DNA of 64,000 nt from Amphiura filiformis (taxonomy: Eukaryota > Echinodermata > Ophiuroidea > Amphilepidida > Amphiuridae): the NCBI RefSeq assembly GCF_039555335.1, contig NC_092639.1, forward strand, positions 36,163,791 to 36,227,790, read 5' to 3'. The notes under the pieces were generated by a model, which was not told the origin of the DNA, did no database searches, and was given only the letters and a program-made list of their open reading frames with translations. A program made the translations under genes and the position numbers. Positions 1 through 13,900 of this stretch are shown here, piece after piece (the stretch's first letter is position 1; every line of letters starts with the position of its first letter).

Positions 1-409
1 CACAGGGAGGGGGGCTGGTTAATCGCATCACATGTTGTTGCTCAAGACCACTTGAGCTGGAGGATTATCCTTAGAATATTCCCATCTAAATACTCACAAG
101 TGGTTTAAGACGACTTAAGTAGCTTCTTAGATCTTAGTGTCAGCGGGGTGCCAAGTTTCTACTTTTTTTTTCCATTGGCGGTTCTTTTGAAATAAAATGT
201 GCAAACACCTACCGCATTATTTTCTTTTGAAACGGCATGATGATCAAAAGTACCACTGAGTCATTATCCACGGACCCGGCCGTTTTGGGGTTGATTAAAA
301 ATATACATGCACATGTTGTTATCACTCAGCTGAAGGCAAATGTTTTGTAGGCCTACATGTATGTTGTAATGAATGGCATGTCCATAATAAATGTGTTTGT
401 TTTCCTGGC
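1..409. other. No recognised feature
   Basis: AT-rich non-coding sequence, presumably an intron of the TRANK1-like gene or its upstream region. I see no exon or repeat structure in it. Confidence 0.4.
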
Positions 410-1020
410 GTTTTTTAAATAATTTTTGTTCGTTTGTTTATAATTTGTTTCAGCATTTCCCAAAAATTAAAAAGGTAGTGCAGAACCCCGTCAAAAGTCA
501 ACATTTTATTTTCCTTGCAGTTTATTTTTTTCTTAAATTTTTGAAAATGTTTGTCAGTTTTTCAGTATTTCAGAATTTCCCAAAAATGTCACGTGTGTTT
601 TCTTGCAGTTTAAACATTTTTTTCAGTTTTATTAGTTTATAATTTATTTCAATATTTCCACAAATATTCACAAATAAATTTTTCTTACAGTAAGCCTATA
701 ACAAAAATAAGTTTTTGTTAGTTTTTTATAATTTATTTCAGCATTTCCAAAAAATAGAAAGAAAGGGTGTAGAATCCTGAGCCGTCTTTTAATTTTTTTC
801 TTTTTTTAACTTTCTTTTTCATTTTTGTTAGTTTTTATTTCAGCTTTTCCAAAAATTCCAAAATAAAGCGGGATGTAACCCCCCCCCCCCTCAAATCGAT
901 TTTATTTTATTTTATTTTCATTTTTTTGAGTTTCTGTTGTTTTTTAGAATTTATTTCAGCATTTTCCAAAAATTTCAAAATAAAAGGGGTGTAGAACCCC
1001 CTAAATCGACTTTTAAAATT
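410..1020. repeat. Degenerate tandem repeat, about 100-120 bp unit
   Basis: The motif TTATTTCAGCATTTCCAAAA followed by GGTGTAGAACCCC-like sequence recurs near 440, 640, 727, 830 and 945, with T-rich spacers. It is old and diverged. The many TTTCAG sites look like splice acceptors but lead into no coding frame. Confidence 0.6.
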
Positions 1021-1776
1021 TTGGGCGATTTTTTTTTTTTTTTTGCGACATGTAACGGCTAATACCTGTGACTTGGGCTAAAAAGTTTTGGCAACCCTGT
1101 CGGAGGTTGATGATTTGCGTCATACGCTCTGTAGGGGGAAAAGCCACCTTAACAAAAGTTGTCTTGACCACAAGCTATCCAAAACACAAAATACCTCAAT
1201 AGTAATAATAATTTCTGGGGAAAAAAGTGAAAAATTGGAACTGAACAATGCAAATCAATACATGCTAAACGGTCCCTTAACCTGTAACAAAAAAAAGTAT
1301 TTTGTCCAAAATATCTATACCACTTACAGTCAGGCTAGAAGTAAGAATATTCAATGTTGAAGAAGGAAAATGTGTACTTCTAGCACTACTGTAAGGCTCT
1401 GTCACTTCAACATGCTATCCAGGCAGAAAAGGAGCGGGTTTCATGCTCACCAAGTAATAAGGGCTGCAGACTGTAAACTAGTACTAATGTATACCATGCC
1501 TGTGAGCAAGTATCAGGTGAACCCAACCATACACATTTTAATAAAATGAGTTACTTACATCACAAATTTACGTGGGTAATAAACTAAGTAAGTCAAGTTT
1601 TTCTAAAGTAACTTCTAGTACTTTTCATCACTTTTTCAGATGTGATGGAAAGTACAATACAATACAAAAGTAATTAACTGGGAGATTATGAGTTCACAAA
1701 TTCCAATTTTCTGTGATGACAATCATTAACAATGAGATAGATGAATTCATATCCAGTTATTCTTGTTATTATTCAG
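1021..1776. other. Non-coding, upstream of first recognised exon
   Basis: No convincing exon was found. An open frame at 1088-1360 has no domain-like composition and no suitable splice context. Confidence 0.4.
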
Positions 1777-1934
1777 GATGGTTTCTCCTATTTGACTACC
1801 TGTTACGTGAGAAGTACACCAAGCCACAGAGTCGTAATCTGTTAGACAGATCAGGATCATCTCTATACCATATGGTAGCCAAAAGTGTAGGTGGACATGA
1901 ACGGAGGGCTCTTGAATCACTCAGAAATTACCAG
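1777..1934 (+). CDS. TRANK1: TRANK1-like exon 1 of window (ankyrin-like)
   Basis: Residues 1-52, from WFLLFDYLL to RNYQ. The acceptor follows a T-rich tract ending at 1776, and the donor GTGAGG is at 1935. It starts in phase 1, so at least one upstream exon must exist. The segment LLDRSGSSLYHMVAKSVGG looks like the DxxGxTxLHxxA core of an ankyrin repeat. Confidence 0.8.
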
Positions 1935-4900
1935 GTGAGGGATGTGTGTACTGTGGGTGTACGATCACAGATGTCGACTGTTCCCTCTACCTACCTGTGT
2001 ATTGCAAACAATATACAAATGTGTATAAGACCATGTCTGGTTTGCCTGTGGAAAGCAGGGGTAGCGCTAGGCTGCATTTTGGGGTCCCGGACTCAAAAAA
2101 TTTTCTGCGAGTTCAGGGGTCCCTGCAGACCCCCAGCTTTTCAATCTAGCGCTACCGCAGACATACTATTTATGCTGCATTTGCGCAACTCTGACTCGCC
2201 AAACTCTACTACGGACCCCCTACTTTCAGATTTTCTGCAAGTTCAGGGGTCCCTGTGGACTCTGGAGCGCTTTGTTCTAGCACTACCCATGGTGTAAAGT
2301 CATGTAACGGTTAGATTGTAACATCTACTATGTCTCCCATTGTGTAAAAATACAACTGGTGTATATGCATGTATCAAAGAGAGTATTTAATCTATCAACA
2401 GCTTTACACCTTACAGTGCAAACATTTACTTCACTTGTCATTTATCAATCAAATTTAATCATATTGTAATCTTTCTTTTTGTAGGTGAGTCCATTCCTGC
2501 TGGATAGACAGAGTCGCCCACCACTATATTATGCTACAAATGAAGAAGTGCGATTGGGTATCAAATTTGCAATAGATTTCTACAATAAACCCAGTCAGCC
2601 GGCACCCACTACTCAACCTCAGAAACGGCAGCAGAAACCCCCATTTCAACCACAGACACAGCAGCAGAAACCCCCATTTCAACCGCACCCACAGCAGCAG
2701 AAACCTCCATTTCAGCCGCACCCTCATCAGCAGAAACCCCCATTTCAGCCGCACCCACAGCAGCAGAAACCCCCATTTCAGCCGCACCCTCAGCAGCAGA
2801 AACCCCCATTTCAGCCGCACCCTCAACAGCAAACACCATGGCCATCAGGAAATGAACGTCCAAAACCAAAGCCTCAGCAGCCATTCCGCTGGGAAACAGA
2901 GACACAAGCACATGGATACAATACTTACACAGGTCAGCCATATTGGGAGACTCAACAACAGCAGCAGAAGTAAGAGAATATGTTTGTAATTGCTTTTGAC
3001 CAAGACAAAAACGGGGAGGGTATTCTATGCGAAAATTAGGTTACAGGGAAATGCTGTAAGCATGGGTTATGCTTTTTATCCATTTGGTGTATATCATTAA
3101 CCTTTAATTTTACCCATTTGTAGTGTGATCAAGCAAAATCAGTCAGTCAGGCATATTTAATTTTCAGTTTCTTCAAGAATTATAAACAGCATTTACGAAG
3201 CTACATTTTGCAGAAAACCCCATTGAATTTGGACAACCAGTTCAAAAGATGTGAGCAAACAAACAAAATACTTCCATTGTTTGTCTATATCTCAAAAATT
3301 AATATTTCTGACTTTCGACTGATTTTGCTTGATCACATTACATTTGTTGTTCTAAGGACCTCTAATTTTGCCTGCTCAGTATACATGTATCAAGTACCTG
3401 CATTTGATAGAGTTAAGTGATACACACAGTTTGAAATCCCTAGTGGTTTATAAATGGGGCTAATCAAATGAATTAAGATCAAACATCTTCCATCATACGT
3501 TGGTGTATCTGGGTGAAGAAATGGATCATACATGCAGCAGCATACAATGTACAATCACACCTGTAATTTTTACACTAATATCTAGTTGTTTCATCTCATT
3601 GTTTCATCAAAAGATGGATATGTTATCTATTTTACTGGGACATTTATGTCAACTAGTTGGGGCATTATGCTTGGTGCATTAATAGAGAGCCTAATTGGTT
3701 AAAACACACCGAGGACAATATTTGCAGTGTATGTGAATTCTAGTGTATGTTGAATGAATATATTCTTCTCATAGATTAAAGAGATACAGACCATTCACCA
3801 GTTTGCAAAGTCCCTGTGCTTTGTATGCTTAGAATTCTTGCATGGTCATGAGGGGCGGATCACCAGATCGTGCATGACAAACACATAATGCCAGCGTTGC
3901 ATAGAGAATTGTTACGTATTTGCGTTTATGCAAAAGATGGTAAAAATACATTGTATGTGCGTAGCAATTTCGCATGTCGCACTCCTTGGAATTATTGGCC
4001 TTCATTAACAAATGATGCTAGGACTTTGAATGGTCTGTATATTATTAGTTTATAACTATTTTTCAATATTTGTATAGATATGGAGGTTACAGCCAACCGC
4101 AGGGCCCTAGTGAGATGGAGATTCAGAGAAAGCAAGAACAGAAGAGACTCATGATGGAGGAAGCAAGGAGAAAAGAGAAAGAAAGAGAGGAAATAGAGAA
4201 GCAAAGAAGAATAGCAGTGGAACTACAGAAGAGAACGGAGGAACAAAGAACAAGGCGAGCAGAGGAACAAAAAAGGAAGAGAGCAGAGGATGAGAAAAGA
4301 AGGAAAGCAGAGGCAGCAGAGAAAAGAAGAATTGCTGAGGAAAAGAGAGAAAAACGACAAAGGCAAAAAGAACAGAAATATCGCAGACAGCAAGGTAGGT
4401 TGTTTGAAACACAAAATAGTGTTAAGCTATGAAAAAAGAAACCCTGTTCTATGTACCCGCCAACCCAAACTTGTAAAAGTTGGCAAGAACTGTTTTAGCT
4501 AGACAAATGAATACCGACCAAATTTCTTATTTTTGACTATTTGGTTCTGTATTATTAACCTTTTTGTCATTTCAGACTTACGAAGTCAGTCTCTATATCA
4601 ACAAGGCCTCCACTATGCGGAGCAAAATGAACATATTCAAGCCATCACCTGCTTCGCCAAGTTCATCAGTGAGAATCATGCTAACCAGTTCCAGTTGAAC
4701 GATGTGGAGAGATGTCGCAAAGCATTTGCCAAGCAACTTGTGCATGTGGATGGTGAGTGAATGCTTGTATGTATGTGTGTTCAATTGATCTCTGTGTGGG
4801 CAATGTCATCAACTATTTTCACAGCTTCTCCCCTGATTTTAGCTTCTTTTGTTGCTCAAGTTTTCCTATAAAGGCAATTTTCTGGTCTGGAAAAAGTGTG

Positions 4901-7900
4901 GTAATTTTTCACATCAGACCAATAGAATTGATGTGACTTGCTTAAATTCAGAAGCGGTAACTTAAAGTGCAATTTATGAATTTTACCTCCTGCCTGTCTG
5001 CTTGCTTTATGTCTCTGGTTGTCTGCCTTAATTTCTGCCTTCTCTTAATTTCTGTTTTTTATAATTTCTCCCCCGTTGCTTTTTTGCTCAGATTTATCAC
5101 ATGCTCATTCAAATTATTCTCTTTCTTCCGCATGCTCATTTTTTTTTCTACTGTATTTATTTTCTGATCTACCCTTGCATCTTCTCTCTTTCTTTCGTAC
5201 ACCACTTTTAATTGCGATAATTCTCTTCATGGACTGTTATACGCGCTCATGTATAAAGACGCCGCAGAGATTTGCATATGCAATTATTGTCTCAATTCAT
5301 TTGCATCCACAACTGTGTTATACAAAAACTCTATTCCCCTTGTTATATTTCCTCTTCTGTACATCATATCACAAAATAGCCTGCTTGCTCTATACTATTC
5401 ATAACCAACTGTTCTTGATTGTTTGTGCAGAGATTCCAGCTGAAGTAGAATGCCATGACTCCCCTCCCTGTTGGCAGGAGACAGTGGAACACCTAGCAAG
5501 TGAGCAGAAATGGAATGTGATATCAATGCTGATCAAGAAGGACAGCTTCGCGTATGGATGCAACTGTTCCAATGTCTCCATCTCGACCTTCCTGAAGAGT
5601 TGGAACAAATCCTTGAAGTTGAACAAGCTGAGATTTGTACAGGCTTTGCTTGAGGTATGTTTATTGCATAAAAACAGAGAAATGTGTAACCTCAAGCAAA
5701 CACTCAAGCTGTTTCTGCTTCAACTTGGATGACTTTTAGGGCTCCTATTGAAATTCCCTTACACAGGAAGGTGTGCGCCATCCTGCAGCTTTCCTGTGCT
5801 AGCCTTCTTTTGTTAAAATCCTGGGCAGGGTGTTTCACTGATGCATATAATCCATCCGTTTTATGACCAAGCTTTCCTGAGGCGCGCGCTTAGCAAGGGG
5901 AATCCTGCCTTCTTTCTGTGTGAAAACGTGGAAGGGTATTTCAATATGAGCCCTTAGCAAAATAATTCTGCTGTTTTTGCAGTATAAAATCTTCACAGAG
6001 TTTGTGCAGTATCTAAACTAAGTTTTTTTCACCTCAAGTTCGGTAGGGATATAAGTTCCTATTTTGCTAGTCATAGTATTGAAAAACATTGAACTTGAGG
6101 TGAACCAAAGTATAATATGTATATGTATATACATAATGCGATGTTTCATTAATATCATTATAACTTAACGAACAAGGATTGTTTTAAGTTCATGGTGTAA
6201 GTATGCAACAGCTATCTTAGATTGGGGTTTGTTTTTGAGAAAGAGTATAACAAGTGTAGAATTTATTTTTATTTATTTATAACATTCGGCCGAAGCAAGG
6301 CAAAGCCCAATAGTGCTCAGAGGCTAAGGGATGCCAACCTGACAGGAATATGGGAAGAGGTCCTATTTTAGAAGCAGGTGGAAAACTTAACGAAAAACCT
6401 GCAAGAACGAGAATGGATCGGCAACAAAACTCACATGCGGTAGTGCGGGGAATTGAACCTGGGTCGCCATGATGAGAAGCGAGTGAGAAGACCACTACAC
6501 TAACTATAAAGATTGTTTAACTTTCAAATTCAATGTGTTTTCAAATTATGAAATTGCTTTTTAACTTTCATTTATATTTCCATATAGTTAGGATCTATCC
6601 ATATTCAGCTTTTTTATATATATAAGCTATATGCACTATATATTAACTTTTGGTGTATCTTTTTGCAGAATAAAGCTCGCCCAAATGGCCTACTGAATGA
6701 AGAGGAATCTCCTGTGATGTTGTGTGTCAAGAACCACAACTATGATATTGACACACTGATGTCACTACTAGAGCATGGAGCCTACCCTTCACAGTTAACC
6801 ATCAACCGTGGTGACACACCCTTACACGCTGCACTCAGAATTGCCTTTGCTGTATCTGGTAAGTATTTGTGTCAAGAACCACAACTATGATATTGACACA
6901 CTGATGTCACTACTAGAGCATGGAGCCTACCCTTCACAGTTAACCATCAACCGTGGTGACACACCCTTACACGCTGCACTCAGAATTGCCTTTGCTGTAT
7001 CTGGTAAGTATTTGTGTCAAGAACCACAACTATGATATTGACACACTGATGTCACTACTAGAGCATGGAGCCTACCCTTCACAGTTAACCATCAACCGTG
7101 GTGACACACCCTTACACGCTGCACTCAGAATTGCCTTTGCTGTATCTGGTAAGTATTTGTGTCAAGAACCACAGCTATGATATTGACACACTGATGTCAC
7201 TACTAGAGCATGGAGCCTACCCTTCACAGTTAACCATCAACCGTGGTGACACACCCTTACACGCTGCACTCAGAATTGCCTTTGCTGTATCTGGTAAGTA
7301 TTTGTGTCAAGAACCACAACTATGATATTGACACACTGATGTCACTACTAGAGCATGGAGCCTACCCTTCACAGTTAACCATTAACCGCGGTGACACACC
7401 CTTACACGCTGCACTCAGAATTGCCTTTGCTGTATCTGGTAAGTATTTGTGTCAAGAACCACAGCTGACCCATTCTTTTCTGTGTGGTGGTAGATATTTG
7501 AGAAAGTAAAATTCAACTCTCAGGGATGTGCACGCAGCACCTCTTCAATTTTTTCTTTTCTGTGTGGTGGTAGATATTGATGAACTTGTAACTCCTTTGT
7601 AAAATTCCGAAAATTGGAGCTTCATACTCCATTTATTTTTTCCGTGGCATCAATTTAAAATTTAGGGCATCAGCGTATTTTGACTCCCCTGAAAACCAAA
7701 ATGACTTATGTGACAACATTTCTCGTATGGAGAATGCAAAATGTATGATGTGGAACCATTTACAACTTTGAAAAGTAATATTCTCAGCCAATAAATGTTG
7801 TCCAAGGACATATTTTCAACATACCTGCAGTTGATGGTGGATCAAAATGCCTGACATTGGTTTTCAGGGGGGTCAAAATGTACAGAAAATGTACAATTGG

Positions 7901-10900
7901 GGTTTTGCATGGGTAATATCTCAGCTAAAAATATTCTAATAGGCCCTCAAAATATTGGTCCATAAGAGATGTCCTACCAAAGGGCTCTGACTAGCAAAAA
8001 AGACAAAAATTATTTTTATTTTGGAGTTTTGCCCCCCAAAGTTGGAGCCCTTTGGATGGACAGTTGCTCTTTGAGGGCCCTATATCTTTAAAGTAAAGGA
8101 GTTACAAGTTTTCTGATGCCATATTTGAATTTTTCTACAAATAAGTACCCCAGGATACATATTTCAAAGTTGTAAATGCCCCACCTTTATACATTCATGG
8201 ACCTCCAAACATGTCATTGGATAATTTCATATTGGCTTTTTTTACGCTTGAACCTCTAAATTTCAAATTGATGCCACGGGAAAACGTACAAATGGAGTAT
8301 GAAGCTCAAATTTTGGATTTTAGTTTGAAATGTTTCAAACCTTTCTCATCAATATCTACCACCACACAGAAAAAGAAAAATTGAAGAGGTGCTGGTGCAC
8401 ATCCCTGGAGTTGACATGGAATGGGCCAGCTATGATATTGACACACTGATGTCACTACTAGAGCATGGAGCCTACCCTTCACAGTTAACCATCAACCGTG
8501 GTGACACACCCTTACACGCTGCACTCAGAATTGCCTTTGCTGTATCTGGTAAGTATTTGTGTCAAGAACCACAACTATGATATTGACACACTGATGTCAC
8601 TACTAGAGCATGGAGCCTACCCTTCACAGTTAACCATTAACATGCGGTGACACACCCTTACACGCTGCACTCAGAATTGCCTTTGCTGTATCTGGTAAGT
8701 ATTTGTGTCAAGAACCACAACTATGATATTGACACACTGATGTCACTACTAGAGCATGGAGCCTACCCTTCACAGTTAACCATTAACCGCGGTGACACAC
8801 CCTTACACGCTGCACTCAGAATTGCCTTTGCTGTATCTGGTAAGTATTTGTGTCAAGAACCACAACTATGATATTGACACACTGATGTCACTACTAGAGC
8901 ATGGAGCCTACCCTTCACAATTAACCATCAACCGTGGTGACACACCCTTACACGCTGCACTCAGAATTGCCTTTGCTGTATCTGGTAAGTATTTGTGTCA
9001 AGAACCACAACTATGATATTGACACACTGATGTCACTACTAGAGCATGGAGCCTACCCTTCACAGTTAACCATTAACCGTGGTGACACACCCTTACACGC
9101 TGCACTCAGAATTGCCTTTGCTGTATCTGGTAAGTATTTGTGTCAAGAACCACAGCTATATATGATATTGACTCACTGATGTCACTACTAGAGCATGGTG
9201 CCTACCCTTAACCATGGTGACATACCCTTACACGCTGCACTCAGAATTGCCTTTGCTGTATTGGGTAAGTATTTGTGTTAAGAAGCACTATGATATTGAT
9301 CCACTAACGTCACTTGTGGCGTATTCACTCTATGCAAGAAGAGCCTCAAACTGCCAATAAATGCAAAAAGGAAGAATTATGTAACTTTCCCATTCATGTG
9401 TGCTGCCAGATCAAGGCTCTCCTCACATATGGCAGAATGGTGCAATGGGTGAATGGAGCCTACCCTTCACAGTTAACCATTAACCATGGAGACACACCCT
9501 TACACCCTGCACTCAGAATTACCTGGCTCACCTGGTAAGCATGAGTGTCAAGAATATGGACAGTGACTTTAACACATTTGACTGGTACAAATGGGTACAT
9601 AGCCTTACATAATCAATACTCTGTTGGTATTTGCGTCTAGAATTACAACTGTGACATTGACATGTTATTCTAATATGACATCAAGCACCAGAGAAGCAGT
9701 ATAAAATCACACCCAAACATTGACTTCTAAAGCTCAAGAGTTTACCCCTTACAGTGACCACTAAACATGGAGGCATGCTGTCCTTGCCCATATATTGTGG
9801 AGCCTCAATTTCAAAGTACCAAACTTTAATTTGTAAGTGAATATGCAGCTTTATGTTATGTTTCCTGTCATCACTGTTTGCAATTTGAGGTTGTACCTAA
9901 GTGTATTGTTCTCTCGCTAGCCACAAAAGTTCAGTGTTGAGTGATGAGTCCCTCAAATGGAAAATATCATCTTTACAAATATACTCCAAATCCATGTGAA
10001 ACAAGTCATAGCTTTTTCCTTTTTATTTTCTTATATTCTTTGAAAACAGATCGCAAGTTCAAAGTGCTGAATTTCCTGTTGGAGAGATTCTCAGACCCTT
10101 CCAGTGCAGTGTACCTGGACCCTTCTGCCGTTGATGTAGACGAAAATGGCCTGTTCCACATTGCCATCAAAGAAGGTACCAAGAACCTCTCACTTGAAGC
10201 CGTCAAGCTACTATCAAAACACAACGTCAACCCACAGGTGCCCAATAAGAAAGGAGAGATCCCTCTTCAGATGGTGAAGCGAAATGACCGCCGATATCAG
10301 TTCCTCACACAAGCTGCTGCATATCACCCCAAACCAGCTCCTAAACCAACTGCAAAAGGAGATAACGTTCCCAGCTCGGCACAACACTTGGGAGTACCAC
10401 CTGCTGGCCAGGGAGACGCTGCCGAGCAAAGTCAACCAATCAGAGATGATGGTATCCGTGTTGGTGATTCAATATCAGTTAAGCAGAGTGGGGTAACACC
10501 ACCTAAGGTGACATGGAAGGACCAGATGAAACGCGACATTGCCGTCTTAATTGATGTCTTGCCACCGTTTGTTGCAAAGCGCCCTCGTATGGAAGAGGTG
10601 GATATCGCAACAAGGATAGAGGAGAAAGCAGGAAAGCAACAGGATAATGGCTATAGTTTAGTGAAACAAGAACAAGAATCCAAAGGTATGGCTATTAGTA
10701 ATCTTGACAAGGAACAGTATCATTTATCCTTTATTATTTTTATGACACAACAGACACGTCACATATATTCCATATGAAGAAGAAAATGGTCTCATTCACA
10801 TGGGCTGTAATTCAGTATAATAATTACCCCAAAACTAGGAAGATTATTCATTCTTTGCTGTGTAGGCCTTAGTATCATATGTGATGTGATTAAGCAAAAT

Positions 10901-13900
10901 CAGTTGGAACTTTCCTTTCCTTTCCTTTTGTTTCCTGTTGTTTTGGAAACTCTTTAATTGCTCATATCTTTGGAACTGGATGTTCAATTTCAACGGCAAA
11001 ATTCAGATTTGTAAATGCTTTTTACTATCCTATAAGAAACTGAAAATTCAATATTTCCGAGTTATGACTGATTTTGCTTGATCGCATGTGAAACACTGCC
11101 TTGTCTGCATTGTAAATGTAGCATCCTGGATTATGTTGCTTATTCTTAAGCACTCATCCATTATTGCATGCACAACATTGCACAGGGAAGCTATTATTGC
11201 ATGGAATGAAACTGCCTTTGTATCCTAATGTTGTTGAAGTGGAAGTTTCTTACAGGTGAAGTGTATTACAGGGTGTCTCCAAATGAAAAGTACTAGTACA
11301 TGCCATAATCTTGTCCAAGATATTGCAGTACAGTATAACATTGAAGTTCAATGTTCGTTTTAGTTTCATAGTAAAGGTGTCATTTTAATATTGATGGCAA
11401 CTTTAGTACAACTGCAAAATGTGATGGAAATTATTTCATGTATTGATACTAAACATTTTGGGACATCCTGTATATATTCTTTGATAAAATTCCAGTTGTA
11501 ATTGAGACACTCATGTATTCATATTAGGTGAGGTGCAGCAAGAAGATAACACTAAGACCGATAACGAGGCTGATGATGATGATGATGAAGAGGAGTTGGA
11601 GGAAGAGGAGGAGGAGGCGATAGCTGATGTGGAAGACCCATCCATCTTTGACAATCTGACATGGGAGGTGGAGTGTACTGCCAAGGCATGGAAGATATTG
11701 AAAGACAGACATGTACAGCACAAGCTTAAACAGGTTAGAGTCACTTATGATGGTGTTTAAGTTAGTATTGGGTATATTAGGATACCTGTAAGTAGATTGA
11801 CTCATATTGTGGTATGTCAATCAAGTGATTATGATCACAGACTTTCTGCATACAGTTTGAATCAGTGATTTGAATAGAATGCATGATTTAATATAATAAT
11901 AATAATAATAATAATGAGAGATTTAATATAGCGCCCAACGCAAATAGCCTCTGGGCGCTTTACAAAACATAAAACCTAGGGAACAAAAAATTTAAAAACA
12001 ATATATAGCCTAACTTAAACATACTATTACACATACACAATATTGCAAGAAAATGACTGGGTACATTGCACAAGATTGGAAGCACACAGCAACTCTTAGG
12101 TGGGGAGCCGAGCCGGGAGAAGAAAACAGCAAAAACAAGGAGCCGGCAAGACGCAGACCAGTCCACCACCCTGAGTCACTATGCAACTCCAATCAAGTAC
12201 AAATAATAATGGCAACAACAACAATGCATTAACAAAATTAAATAAGTTAAAAACAAGAATCAAATCAAAAGCAAAATGATTCCAAGAGGCAGATCATGCA
12301 GTGCTCCGTAGCCGGAGGCACAGAAGAGAACTCAACAAAAGGAAACGGAGAACTACATAATCCAACCATGAGAAAAATACAGGGCGGCATAATGGCAAAA
12401 CCATCAGATTTTATACGAGTTTGATCCAAGGCACAATAATTAAAAATATAAATATTATATCAGCTAACAAGTACAATAAATATTATAATACAGATCTAAA
12501 AGCATAATAACTTAACATACTATTACACATACACACTATTGCAAGGCAACGATTACATGGTTGTACAAGATTGGAATCACACAGCAACTCAAAGTGGGGA
12601 ACCAAGCCGGGAGGAAACAGAGCGGACGCAAGGTACCGGCAAAACGCAGAACACTCTACCACCCTGAGCTACTATGCAATCAAGTACTGGTACAAGAAGA
12701 GGCATTAAAGAACCAAAACAAATATGCATGTCAAACACAGTGAACTAAAGCAACAGAAAAAATTATTTTAAACATGCTAAAAATGACATTCATAAGCAAA
12801 AATGATTCCAAGAATCAGATCATGCAGCGCCCGCAACCGCCCTAAACGGACTCAGGCTCAGAACAAAATAAAAGAAACGGAGATCTGCATAACCCAACCA
12901 AGTCATAACAAGGCACATTTTCTTATAAAATAATTTTATAATATATCAGCAAACAACATACAGTAAATGCAGATTATACAATATAAAAGAGCAAAACAAA
13001 GTGATCTGTGACCGGCACAATAATAACAAGAATTAAAAATTGGCGACCCAGGAGAGGAGAGGTTACCAGCACATTCACTCTCAGCAAGTGCAACAGCAAC
13101 TTGCTCCCTAGGATGGAAATGGTTAGTAGGCGCAACAGCAACCTGTTTACCATGTCACCTACAGATGGCAAGTGATGCACATCAGTATTGATTGGTCACG
13201 TCCATTGTATAATGAGATGTATCTTTCTGCCAACCAACACACAATAAAATGGTTCATTTTACCTCCTTTAATACTGCTGATGCAGCTTTCACTAACTTTT
13301 TTAATGCTCATGCTCAATTAGAAGCAAGTATCTTTCAATGTGAGCCAAAGCTAAAATATATATTAAGTACAGTCCCTTTATGTATCCAAGATGACAGCCT
13401 GGGGTGTATGCAGACACCTTATATGCATGGATGCGTAGTGGCAAAAATAGCCTCAAAATGCCCCAAAATAGGTTGCTTTTGCATGTTTTAGGCATAGACC
13501 CTGGCAGCCTTTATCCAAAATCTGTATTCTTTCTTTTAAATTAATTGTTTTGATTTCATCTTGTGATTTCTCCATGTAGGGAATCATCCGCAAGATCCAG
13601 CTGCTGGGTAATGGTGATTGGAGAACAAGACTTTGTAAGCAACTGGATGGATTGCCACGAGAGCGTGACATGAAGCTGTATGAAGCCAAGTTGACCAGGG
13701 GAGGGCGCATTCTATGGGAGCTTGCCATCGCATTCTCACCCAGATGTAGCGAGGAGTCGGAGAAGAGGTTGGAAGGAGGTGTGTGTCACATTATACTATG
13801 TCTTGTTTTCAAAATTAGGGAGACAGGTGTTTTGAGCTATTGCTCTTAAAATTGCATTATGAAATTTGTGTATATTTGGTACTTTGAAGACAAGTCATAA

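Noticed and set aside
4149..4414. Minus-strand Phe/Leu/Ser frames opposite exon 3
   Set aside because: They are the complement of the Arg/Glu/Lys coiled coil.
6808..9179. Series of overlapping 74-88 residue frames in the 145-bp array
   Set aside because: They arise because the exon-derived unit stays open across unit borders in one frame. They lack acceptors and each ends at the same TGA. They are array copies and not separate genes.
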